DNA from: Streptomyces echinatus
GTDB lineage: Bacteria > Actinomycetota > Actinomycetes > Streptomycetales > Streptomycetaceae
Assembly: GCF_014203595.1 (NCBI RefSeq)
Contig: NZ_JACHJK010000006.1
Location: 186,001-250,000 of the forward strand
Length of the DNA stretch: 64,000 nt
Direction of reading: 5' to 3'
The notes beneath the pieces are model-generated. The model did not search any database, was not told where the DNA came from, and saw only the letters and a program-made list of their open reading frames with translations. The stretch's first letter is position 1. Each line of letters starts with the position of its first letter. Positions 35,151 through 42,864 of the stretch are shown here, piece by piece. Position numbers and translations under genes: made by a program.

Positions 35151-35975
35151 TCAGGAGCCGCCCCGCTCACGTGGGATCTTCTCCCCGGCCTCGATCGCCA
35201 CCGACAGCCGGTTCTCGGCGGGCGGCAGCGGGCAGGTGGCCAGATCGGTGTAGGCGCACGGCAGGTTCGCCGCCCGGTTGAAGTCCAGGACGACCGTGCC
35301 GTCGGCGGCGGGCGGGGGGAGGACGAGGGCCCGGTTGGCGGCGTAGGTGGTGACCCCGGACGTCGCGTCGGTGAACAGCACCAGCAGACTGCCCGGACTG
35401 CGTCCGGGGAACGCGGTGAGGGCCTGGGGCCGCCCGTCCAGTTCGAACTCGACCCGGCCCGGCGCGTCGTACACGTGCTCGAGACCCTCGACCGCCGCGC
35501 CCACCGTCGTCGGTCGTGGCTCGTCGAAGGCCGTGTAGCGGCCGGTCACCGTCCAGCGGGGATGCGGGGCATAGGCGGGCGTGCCGGTGAAGGCGGTGCG
35601 CAAGGGGTTGTCCGGGTGCCGGGGACGGACGATGTCGTGTCCGCCGCGCTTGGCCACCTCGATCACGGCGTCGCCCCAGACCGCGTTGACTCCGCCGCGC
35701 TCCGGGAGCACCCCAAAGCGGTGCTCGCCGCGGACGGGGGCGCCGTCCACGACCAGTTCCTCACCGTCGTCGAGGATGACGACGACCCCGTCGGCCCCGG
35801 TCGACCAGGCGCCCGGAGCGTCCGGGAGACGCTGCGGCTCCTCGCCCAGCCAGTGCAGCCCGGTGATCGCGAGGAACCCGTGCGGGGCGGCGAGTTCTGC
35901 CTCCTGCCTGGTGTGCCATTCCTGCCAGTCGTGGATGAAGGCGGACAGGTCTGCGGTGGTGTCATGAACGGTCAT
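35151..35975 (-). CDS. DUF1684 domain protein
   Basis: A 274-aa protein of the DUF1684 family, with WHTRQEAELAAPHGFLAITG near the N-terminus and the family C-terminal pattern DFNRAANLPCAYTDLATCPL PPAENRL. The family is widespread in actinobacteria and resembles phosphatase or esterase-associated folds, but its function is not established. ATG 35975 follows an AAGGGAG box. No signal peptide. Confidence 0.88.
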   Translation of the reverse strand: MTVHDTTADLSAFIHDWQEWHTRQEAELAAPHGFLAITGLHWLGEEPQRLPDAPGAWSTGADGVVVILDDGEELVVDGAPVRGEHRFGVLPERGGVNAVWGDAVIEVAKRGGHDIVRPRHPDNPLRTAFTGTPAYAPHPRWTVTGRYTAFDEPRPTTVGAAVEGLEHVYDAPGRVEFELDGRPQALTAFPGRSPGSLLVLFTDATSGVTTYAANRALVLPPPAADGTVVLDFNRAANLPCAYTDLATCPLPPAENRLSVAIEAGEKIPRERGGS

Positions 35976-36110
35976 GCGGACTCCCTTGCTCGCATCGGCT
36001 TGATGCGGCCGTGGCACGGCGGCCGCGGGGATCACCGCGAGCAGCTCGCGGATGTCGGTGTGGCGGGGGTGGGTGAACACGAAAGCCTCGTGGGGACGAG
36101 GCGGGAACGA
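35976..36110 (-). pseudogene. Possible C-terminal remnant of an SDR-type enzyme
   Basis: Continuous with the DUF1684 frame on its upstream side, the sequence reads RPHEAFVFTHPRHTDIRELL AVIPAA. This resembles the last residues of some short-chain dehydrogenases (FTHPxxxxxxxxR). There is no start codon of its own. Tentative. Confidence 0.35.
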
Positions 36111-36742
36111 CAGAAGAGCGCCGTGGACGTCGAACAGCGCTGAACGTCCTCAGGCAGCCGGCGGGACGCGGTCAGCCATGACACAGACAGCTGGTGATGC
36201 GCTGCAGATCGATGTGGCGTCGGCGGGAGAATCGAGAGAAAGTCGCCGCACACACGAGGGAGGGACCGGGGACGCTGCTGTACAACACGCTCACCCCTCC
36301 GTGTCCCAGGCCCCTGCCACGGCGCCACGCGCTTGCCGGATCGGCGACCCGGCCGGGCTTTCACCTGGAGCACCCCACCGCGTCGGAGGGTTGCCGGTCA
36401 GCAAGCCAGGGCTTGACGCTGACACTCAATGCCGGTTGAAAAGCTACCTATCGCCGCCGTAGCCCGTCAATGTCGAGAGACGAGCCGTCGCTTCGTCTCG
36501 AAAGGTACTCGGGTAACGGGCGTATGGCGGGGACGCGAAGCCGTCATTGCAATGTCAGGCGGGCAACCTCCTTTTGTTGACCAAGGGTTGGGGCCTGGAT
36601 AGCGTCCCCGGCATGCCGATCTCCCTGCGGTTCACTCGGCGGCGCGCCGTTGATCTGCTGCGTGTCGCCGCCGCGCTGTGTAGCTGACCCTCACCTGCGC
36701 CCCGGTCAACAGCAGTCACCGCATATCCGCGAGGGAGTACCC
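36111..36742. other. Intergenic stretch, no gene
   Basis: About 630 bp with no credible coding region. It contains a GAGACGA-N8-TCGTCTC inverted repeat near 36478-36500 and mixed, relatively AT-rich sequence upstream of the haloperoxidase-like gene that probably holds its promoter. Confidence 0.4.
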
Positions 36743-38005
36743 GTGCATCCGCTCACCACCCGCCGCTCCGCCCTGAGGGCGCTGGGCTCGGCCGCCCTGC
36801 TGGCCGCCTCCGGCACCGTCCCGTCCGCCACGGCTGCCGTGGCGGACGAACGGACGTCGCGCCCGTCCGTGGCGCTCGACTGGTACGACCTGACGGCCGC
36901 TACCATCGCGGCCGCCGGCGCCGCCACCCAGATCACCAACAACCGTACCTGGGCCATCAGTTGGCTCGCGGCGGCCCGAGCCACCCGCGAGGTGCCGCCC
37001 GGCGTCGACCGGAGGGACTTCCAGGACGCGGCCCTGGCGTCCGCCGTACACGATGCCCTGCTGGCCCTGGTCCCGTCCCGCACCCAGGAACTGGATGCCG
37101 CGTTGCGAACCACTCTGGACCGCGTCCCGGACGGGTTGGCCAGGTCGAAGGGTGTGGCGGCCGGTGCGCGCCAGGCACGGCTGGTCCTCGCTTCCCGCGA
37201 GGGCGACGGTCTCGACCCGGCCTCGGTCAACGCGCCCTTCACCGTGCCGCCCGCGGCTCCCGGCGTGTGGCAGCCGACGCCGCCCGCCTACGCCCCCGCC
37301 GCACAGTACGGCAACCGGCTCGCGAGACCCTTCCTGCTGGACGGCCCCGATCAGTACCGGCTGCCCGCACCGCCCGCCCTGGACTCCGCGCGCTATCGTG
37401 CCGACCTGGCCGAGGTACGGGCGTACGGGGCCGTGGACAGCACCGTGCGCACAGCGCTGCAGACCGAGACCGCCACCTTCTGGCTGGGCTCCTCACTGAC
37501 GCTGTACACCGAGCCGCTGAGGGTCGCCCTCGCCCGGTCGCCACGCTTCGTCCCCGCACGGGCCGCGCTGGTGGCGCTGTTCCACATCGCCCTGGTGGAC
37601 ACGCAGATCGCCACCTCCGACACCAAGTACGCGTACCTGCGCTGGCGCCCCGTCACGGCCATCCGCGCCGGCACGATCGACCCCGACCCCGACTGGACGC
37701 CGCTGCACGTCACGCCGGCCCACCCCGACTACCCCAGCGGCCACAACACCTACTCGGGCGCGGCGGAGACGATCCTGACGGGGCTCACCGGGCCGCGGAC
37801 CGCACCGTTCGAGCTGACCAGCCCCACCGCCCCCGGAGTGACGCGCACATACACGGCCTGGAGTCAGCTGTCCCAGGACAACGAGGACGCCCGCGTCTAC
37901 TCCGGCATCCACACCCGCTCGGCCGACGTGGCCGGCCTCGCCCTCGGCAAGCGGGTGGCGGGGCACGCGCTGCGCAACGCGGAACGTCTGTTCGGCGTGT
38001 CGTGA
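36743..38005 (+). CDS. Tat-exported vanadium-dependent haloperoxidase-like (PAP2) protein
   Basis: A 420-aa protein starting at GTG 36743 after GGGAG. The N-terminus has a twin-arginine motif (TTRRSALRAL) and hydrophobic stretch, so export by Tat is likely. The vanadate/phosphate pocket motifs are complete: KYAYLRWRP (KX6RP), YPSGHN (PSGH) and RVYSGIHTRSAD (RxxxGxHxxxxD). It may act as a haloperoxidase or a PAP2 phosphatase; the sequence alone does not decide. It is intact, while the convergent gene behind it is a sulfatase pseudogene. Confidence 0.88.
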   Translation: MHPLTTRRSALRALGSAALLAASGTVPSATAAVADERTSRPSVALDWYDLTAATIAAAGAATQITNNRTWAISWLAAARATREVPPGVDRRDFQDAALASAVHDALLALVPSRTQELDAALRTTLDRVPDGLARSKGVAAGARQARLVLASREGDGLDPASVNAPFTVPPAAPGVWQPTPPAYAPAAQYGNRLARPFLLDGPDQYRLPAPPALDSARYRADLAEVRAYGAVDSTVRTALQTETATFWLGSSLTLYTEPLRVALARSPRFVPARAALVALFHIALVDTQIATSDTKYAYLRWRPVTAIRAGTIDPDPDWTPLHVTPAHPDYPSGHNTYSGAAETILTGLTGPRTAPFELTSPTAPGVTRTYTAWSQLSQDNEDARVYSGIHTRSADVAGLALGKRVAGHALRNAERLFGVS

Positions 38006-38039
38006 ACGATTCGGGATGCGGCCACCCGGCGGCCCCGTC

Positions 38040-38850
38040 CCGAACCTCGTTACCCGACACGGCGGCCGCCTCCCGCAGTGCCTGAGCCGCCGCCTGGGGT
38101 GAGTCCGGGCCAGGGGCGTCCGGGTGGCAGGTGACCGAGCGGAGGGCGCCGGTGTAGCGGAAGACGCCGTGGCGCTCGTACAGCGGCCGGGAGACCGGCG
38201 ACTTGCGGTCGAGGTCCACGCTGACGCCCTGGAACGGGGCCATGCCGATGAGCTGGTGGACCGGTCACGGTGCGGCGCGTTCGGCGCCGTCCACGGCGAG
38301 CGCGAAGCGCCGGCGCAGCCCCGTTCGGCGGTGGGCGTGAGGAGGACGGTGGGGGTCCCGGGATGGAGAGCGCTCGCGTCCGTCTCGCGCAGGGCTCCGT
38401 ACTCGTTGTACGCGAAGTGCAGGCGGCCGTCCTCGACGTAGAGGCTGTACGCCGCCCTGGTCGCCGTGCGAGACCAGGACGCCCGCGGTGCCCTCCTCCT
38501 ACGACTCCAGCTCGACCGTGACCGTGAAGGAACGGAAGGCGATCAGGCGGGGGGCGATAGCGCTCGAGTTCGGGCGTGCCGGGGAGCAGGGTGACGCGGC
38601 GGCCGAGTTTCTCCTCCGCCGGGCCGTGCAGGGCGAGGGCACCGGGGGCGTCCTGGAGCGGGAAGACGCCGTTGCGCCAGGCCGCCGCCTCCCAGGCTGC
38701 CGCCAACTCCTCGACCAGAGGGTGACTCCCGCCAGGTTCAGCAGCGTCGGCGCGAGATCCGTGACGTACCGGTACTGGTGGCGGACGCCGTCGTCGTCGG
38801 GGGAGCGGCGCAGGCCGCGCGGCCGGGAGATGAGGAGGACTGTAGGCCGA
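38040..38850 (-). pseudogene. Arylsulfatase remnant with several frameshifts
   Basis: Pieces in different minus-strand frames follow the order of the C-terminal third of an actinobacterial arylsulfatase: DGVRHQYRYVTDLAPTLLNL, then AAAWRNGVFPLQD and RRVTLLPGTPELERYRPPP, then LIAFRSFTVTVELES, then GVSVDLDRKSPVSRPLYERH GVFRYTGALRSVT. At least three frame changes are needed. The catalytic N-terminal part is absent and no normal stop is present. Confidence 0.8.
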
Positions 38851-38898
38851 GTCCTCTGCGTCGACGCTGACGTGACACAGATCTCGATGTGCCTCCGG

Positions 38899-38909
38899 TA
38901 GACGGTCTA
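38899..38909. promoter_or_regulatory. Perfect TAGACGGTCTA palindrome
   Basis: TAGACGGTCTA is an 11-bp perfect inverted repeat followed by TAG, just upstream of the sulfatase remnant's missing 5' side. It matches the TAGAC/GTCTA half-sites of LmrA/YxaF-type TetR repressors such as the one encoded at 31179-31790. Confidence 0.45.
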
Positions 38910-38945
38910 TAGTCTGGGCCCGTTTGTTGGCCGAAGGTGAGATGT

Positions 38946-38964
38946 AAGGCTCGTGAAGAGCCTT
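38946..38964 (+). terminator. Hairpin near the right island boundary
   Basis: AAGGCTC-GTGAA-GAGCCTT is a 7-bp stem with a 5-nt loop between the sulfatase remnant and panD. Confidence 0.4.
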
Positions 38965-38991
38965 CCGCATGTGGCTGGCGAAGCGTCAGCC

Positions 38992-39011
38992 AAGTCAGCA
39001 AGCGGCCAGCA
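38992..39011 (+). repeat. Arm-like repeat, copy 3 (diverged)
   Basis: AAGTCAGCAAGCGGCCAGCA differs at four positions from the GGGTCAGCAAACGGTCAGCA block of copies 1 and 2, in the same orientation, about 60 bp before the right boundary repeat. Confidence 0.5.
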
Positions 39012-39073
39012 AAAAGCCCGCAATGGGCGTCGGAAGCGCGTGGGTGGCGGGCCGCTGTAGGGTGAGAGAACAG

Positions 39074-39151
39074 CCCTTGACCTGCACAAAGCAGGCAGGG
39101 AGCGAATTCCGGGAGTGCTGAATGCTTCGTACCGTATTCAAGTCCAAGATC
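39074..39151 (+). repeat. Right island boundary: panD leader and 5' end
   Basis: Bases 39074-39103 are identical to 23616-23645 and include a CCTGC-ACAAA-GCAGG hairpin. The 15-bp core TTCAAGTCCAAGATC is at 39137-39151, inside panD codons 6-10. The two cores are 15,457 bp apart. Confidence 0.85.
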
Positions 39152-39541
39152 CACCGTGCCACCGTCACCCAGGCCGACCTGCACTACGTGGGATCGGTGA
39201 CCATCGACGCCGACCTCCTCGACGCCGCCGACCTGCTGCCCGGGGAACTGGTGCACATCGTCGACATCACCAACGGCGCCCGGCTGGAGACGTACGTCAT
39301 CGAGGGTGAGCGCGGGTCCGGGGTCATCGGGATCAACGGGGCGGCGGCCCACCTCGTCCACCCCGGCGATCTGGTGATCATCATCAGTTACGCTCAGGTC
39401 ACCGACGCGGAGGCACGCGAGCTGCGGCCCCGGGTCGTGCACGTCGACGCCGGCAACCGGATCGTGTCCCTCGGCGCCGACCCGTCCGAGCCGGTCCCCG
39501 GTTCGGAGCAGCAGCGCAGCCCGCAGGCCGTACGGGCCTGA
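39122..39541 (+). CDS. panD: Aspartate 1-decarboxylase
   Basis: A 139-aa pyruvoyl enzyme that makes beta-alanine from aspartate for pantothenate and CoA synthesis. The self-cleavage site Gly24-Ser25 is present in HYVGSVTID, and Lys9, Tyr58-equivalent and INGAAAHLV segments are conserved. Length is normal. The start ATG 39122 follows a GGGAG box. The first ten codons belong to the island boundary repeat, so the present 5' end and leader may have been supplied by the element. Confidence 0.95.
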   Translation: MLRTVFKSKIHRATVTQADLHYVGSVTIDADLLDAADLLPGELVHIVDITNGARLETYVIEGERGSGVIGINGAAAHLVHPGDLVIIISYAQVTDAEARELRPRVVHVDAGNRIVSLGADPSEPVPGSEQQRSPQAVRA

Positions 39542-39572
39542 CCGGCGGAGCAGGACCAGGAGCGTGCGTGCC

Positions 39573-39917
39573 ATGAGCGAGATCGAGATCCGCGACGACC
39601 GGGCGGCGGGCCGCCTGGAGGCCGTCGGCGACGGTGAAGTCGTCGGCCACATCGAGTACTTCGTCCTGGAGTCGCCCGCGCGCGCCCTGGTCCCCGTCCA
39701 CACGATCGTCGAGCCCGCCCATGAGGGGAAGGGCATCGCCGGATCGCTCGCCCGCGAGCTGTACGCCCTCGCCGAGCGTGAGGGCGTGCCGGTGGCCCCG
39801 CTGTGCCCGTACGTCGTCAAGTGGGCCGAACACCACCCGGAGACGGCCCCGCCGGCCGACCCGGAGCTGCTCTCGGCCGCCAAGGACTGGCTGCGCGCCC
39901 ACCCCGGACGCTTCTGA
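39573..39917 (+). CDS. YjdJ-type GNAT N-acetyltransferase
   Basis: A 114-aa small acetyltransferase of the Gcn5-related, YidJ/YjdJ-like family. The acetyl-CoA loop is HEGKGIAGSLARELYALAE, and PLCPYVVKWAEHHPE is characteristic of the group. ATG 39573 is 31 bp after panD; an in-frame ATG at 39564 is less well placed. It is probably cotranscribed with panD. The substrate is unknown. Confidence 0.9.
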   Translation: MSEIEIRDDRAAGRLEAVGDGEVVGHIEYFVLESPARALVPVHTIVEPAHEGKGIAGSLARELYALAEREGVPVAPLCPYVVKWAEHHPETAPPADPELLSAAKDWLRAHPGRF

Positions 39918-40458
39918 CCGCGCGGCCGGGCCCGGAAATGCCGCTGGGGCCCGCAGCGTCGCCGCCGGGGGCCTGCAGCGCCGCCGCCCTGGGCCCACAG
40001 CGCCGCCGTCGGGGCCCGCAGCGTCGTCGCCGGGCGGTCGTGCCCCGGGTGCCGCCTGTTCGCCGTCGGGGCCGGTGAGCCAGCAGCGGTCCTGCGCGGA
40101 GTGCCGCCAGTCGGCCCTGAAGCCCCGGGTACCGGCAGTGGTCCGTAGGTCCCCGGTACCGTCTGCGGGCCGCAGGACCCGGACATCCCTGTCGGCCGTC
40201 GCGTCCAGGGTGCCGTCCGCGAGCCGTCGGGCCCGGGTACCGCCGGTTGCCGTGCGGCAGGCGACCTCACCGGGACCCGGCCGTGCGGGTGCAACGAACC
40301 GGGCCACCCGGATCGCCGGGACCCGGCCGTGCGGGTGCGCGAGCCGGGCCGCCCGCACGGACCCGTTCGGTGCCGCCGTCGGGTGAGTGGCCGCGCGGGC
40401 GTCGGGTAGGCGGGGGAGTAGTCCAGAGGCGACGTGCCGTGACAGCCCGGAGGACCTC
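39918..40458. other. GC-rich degenerate repeat region, no gene
   Basis: About 540 bp of G/C-biased sequence with imperfect 27-bp-scale repeats (GGGCCCGCAGCGTCG and close variants, 39948-40035). Long open frames exist on both strands, but they are repetitive and match no family; I treat them as chance. Confidence 0.4.
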
Positions 40459-40710
40459 ATGACCAACCCGCACCCCGCACCGGTCCCGCCCGGCCCGCCG
40501 CCGGGTCCCGGGCCGACCCCGCCGGATCCCTACCCCAGCCCGGTGCCGACCCCGGAACCGGCCCCGCAGCCCACTCCGCCCGTACCGGGTCCCGATCCGA
40601 CCCCGCCCCCGGCACCCCCGGCCCCGGGCCCACCGGAACCGTCACCGTCCCCGATCCCCCCGGGCCCGGAACCCGTACCGAACCCGGAGCCGGGTCCACC
40701 CCTCAGCTGA
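40459..40710 (+). CDS. Proline-rich small protein
   Basis: An 83-aa protein of which roughly half is proline, arranged as PxPxPxP repeats with Gly, Glu, Asp and Thr. ATG 40459 follows a strong GGAGG box 5-6 nt upstream, which argues for expression. There is no signal peptide, transmembrane segment or known domain. It could be an extended linker-like structural protein, or a chance frame in low-complexity DNA. Confidence 0.5.
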   Translation: MTNPHPAPVPPGPPPGPGPTPPDPYPSPVPTPEPAPQPTPPVPGPDPTPPPAPPAPGPPEPSPSPIPPGPEPVPNPEPGPPLS

Positions 40711-40722
40711 GCCAGTGCCCAC

Positions 40723-41053
40723 GGCGCCCCGCAAGGGGCGCGGGGCACGGCGCACGGCCACGACGCTCTCGCACCGCGGCCCTGCCGCGGCTGCTCTCGC
40801 GCCCGGGGGCCTGTCTCGTACCCGGGGCCCGCCGCGAACGCTCCCGCACTCGGGGCCCGCCGCGAACGCTCCCGCACTCGGAGCCTGCCGCGAACGCTCC
40901 CGCACCTGGGGCCCCGTGGACGCTCCCGCTCCCGCCCCCCGGAGCCCGCCGCGGACGCTCCCGTAAGCCCCGTAAGCCCCGTAAGCCCCGTAAGCCCCGC
41001 AGGGGGCGCGGGGAACGGCGCGAACGGCCACGACGCTCCCGCACCGCGGCCCG
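40723..41053. repeat. Dispersed Streptomyces-type repeat (two copies) plus 9-bp tandem repeat
   Basis: Two related blocks start at about 40723 and 40993. Each has a hairpin of the type CCCCGC-AGG-GGCGCGGGG followed by ACGGCGC and then GGCCACGACGCT and CGCACCGCGGCC. Between them, 40962-40997 holds four tandem CGTAAGCCC units, and around 40835-40960 are imperfect CCGCGAACGCTCCCGCAC repeats. This is noncoding. Confidence 0.6.
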
Positions 41054-41153
41054 CCGCCGTTCCCCCCCCGGGCCCGCCGCAGGCGCTTCCGCCCCCGCGA
41101 CTCGCCGCCGGTTCCCGGCCCCCCGGGAAGCGCGCGGAACCCGGGCGGAATCC

Positions 41154-42593
41154 CTACGCCGAGACCTCGCTGCGGTCCCCGCCCCACAGTGTGTGGAACG
41201 CACCGTCCCGGTCCACCCGCCGGTAGGTGTGCGCACCGAAGAAGTCCCGCTGTCCCTGCGTGAGCGCGGCCGGCAGGCGCTCCGCCCGCAGCGCGTCGTA
41301 GTACGCGAGCGCCGCCGCGAAGCCCGGCGTCGGCACGCCCTGCCGGGTCGCCGCCACCAGGACCTCCCGCCAGTCGTCCTGCGCCGCGGCGATCTCCTGC
41401 GCGAACGTCTCGTCCGACAGCAGGCTCGGCAGGTCCGGGCGGCCGTCGTACGCGGCGCGGATGCGGTCCAGGAACGCCGCCCGGATGATGCAGCCCCCGC
41501 GCCAGATCGCGGAGACGGCGCCCAGGTCGATGTCCCAGCCGTACTCCTCGCTGCCCGCGGCGATCTCGTGGAAGCCCTGCGTGTACGACACGATCTTGGA
41601 CGCGTACAGCGCCTGCTCCACCCGGTCCGCGAACGCCCCCGCCTCCGACTCGCTCAGCGGCGACGGCTTCGGCCCGGCGAGCCCGCGCGAGGCCTCGCGC
41701 AGCGCCGCGTGCCCGGACAGGGAGCGGGCGAAGACCGCCTCGGCGATGCCGGACACCGGAACGCCCAGGTCCAGCGCGATCTGCACCGTCCAGCGGCCGG
41801 TGCCCTTCTGCTCGGCCTGGTCCACCACCACGTCCACGAACGGCTTGCCGGTGGCCGCGTCCACGTGGGACAGCACCTCGGCGGTGATCTCGATCAGGTA
41901 GGAGTCCAGCCGGCCGGTGTTCCAGGTGCGGAAGATGTCCGCGATCTGCGCCGGCGTGTACCCGGCGACGTCGCGCAGCAGCTGGTACGCCTCGCCGATC
42001 AGCTGCATGTCGGCGTACTCGATGCCGTTGTGGACCATCTTCACGAAGTGCCCGGCGCCGTCGGGACCGCAGTGCGTGACACAGGGGGCGCCGTCGGCCG
42101 CCTTCGCGGAGATCTTCTCCAGCATCGGGCCCAGCGACCCGTACGACTCCTTCGAACCGCCCGGCATGATGCTCGGGCCGTGCAGCGCGCCCTCCTCGCC
42201 GCCGGAGATGCCGGTGCCCACGAAGTGGATGCCCCGCTCACGCAGCTCCCGCTCCCGGCGCCGGGTGTCCGCGAAGTGCGCGTTGCCCCCGTCGATGATC
42301 ATGTCGCCGGGCTCCAGCAGCGGGGCGAACTCCTGGATCACCGCGTCCGTCGGCTCGCCCGCCTTGACCATGATGACCAGGCGGCGCGGACGCTCCAGCG
42401 CCGCCACGAAGTCCTCGGCGGTCTCGGCCGCGACGAAGTCACCCTCCTGCCCGAACTCCTCCACCAGCGCCTTCGTCCGCGAGACCGTACGGTTGTGCAC
42501 GGCGACCGTGTAGCCGTTGCGGGCGAAGTTCCGGGCGAGATTGCGGCCCATGACCGCGAGGCCCGTGACACCGATCTGCGCTGAAGTGCTCAT
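41154..42593 (-). CDS. gnd: 6-phosphogluconate dehydrogenase, decarboxylating
   Basis: A 479-aa enzyme converting 6-phosphogluconate to ribulose 5-phosphate with NADP reduction in the pentose phosphate pathway. The Rossmann motif GLAVMGRNLARN is at residues 10-21. The signature GISGGEEGALHGPSIMPGG and the catalytic Lys/Asn region (HCGPDGAGHFVKMVHNGIEY) are present. Length is normal for the long homodimeric type. It is divergent from the RpfD-like gene across 271 bp, the same pairing as SCO0975/SCO0974 in S. coelicolor as I recall it. Confidence 0.96.
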   Translation of the reverse strand: MSTSAQIGVTGLAVMGRNLARNFARNGYTVAVHNRTVSRTKALVEEFGQEGDFVAAETAEDFVAALERPRRLVIMVKAGEPTDAVIQEFAPLLEPGDMIIDGGNAHFADTRRRERELRERGIHFVGTGISGGEEGALHGPSIMPGGSKESYGSLGPMLEKISAKAADGAPCVTHCGPDGAGHFVKMVHNGIEYADMQLIGEAYQLLRDVAGYTPAQIADIFRTWNTGRLDSYLIEITAEVLSHVDAATGKPFVDVVVDQAEQKGTGRWTVQIALDLGVPVSGIAEAVFARSLSGHAALREASRGLAGPKPSPLSESEAGAFADRVEQALYASKIVSYTQGFHEIAAGSEEYGWDIDLGAVSAIWRGGCIIRAAFLDRIRAAYDGRPDLPSLLSDETFAQEIAAAQDDWREVLVAATRQGVPTPGFAAALAYYDALRAERLPAALTQGQRDFFGAHTYRRVDRDGAFHTLWGGDRSEVSA

Positions 42594-42864
42594 ACCGCCT
42601 GCTCCCTGGTTGCCTCGTGACTACGGCTCCGTCAGTACGGGCCCTCGCCCATCCTGACGTGCCGCTACGGCGAGCGCACATCCGACCCGCCACGCATGTG
42701 TACGCGCCGCGGCCGCGTTCCGCCTCAGCCACCGGCCGCTCGGTTCAAGCAGGGGCCGTTTACGGCCACTTGTCCCCGGCGAGAGGCCGATTTCCCGTCT
42801 TGTCATGGCCTGTTCGTGGCGCTTACTTTTGCCGCTCCTGACGCATGCCGAGGGGATTTCGGAC

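Larger units (their letters stand above)
23616..39151. mobile_element. Decayed genomic island at panD carrying a lasso peptide operon
   Basis: The island is bounded by direct repeats that each contain a 30-bp identical leader segment and the first codons of panD. The left repeat ends as a 10-codon panD stub; the right one runs into intact panD. Inside are two tyrosine-recombinase fragments, three copies of an arm-like repeat, a citrulassin-type lasso operon, seven intact non-lasso metabolic or regulatory genes and at least three gene fragments. The repeats and integrase pieces are seen directly; integration by site-specific recombination and later decay is inference. Separate successive insertions at the same site are also possible. 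Confidence 0.7.

Noticed and set aside
38738..40466. Long minus-strand frames across panD and the GC-rich spacer
   Set aside because: They are antisense to panD and the GNAT gene and composed of repetitive Arg/Pro/Ala-rich sequence.
42594..42864. ydaO-type c-di-AMP riboswitch upstream of the rpf gene
   Set aside because: Such riboswitches precede some Streptomyces rpf and wall-hydrolase genes, but I could not find the conserved core in these 271 bp.
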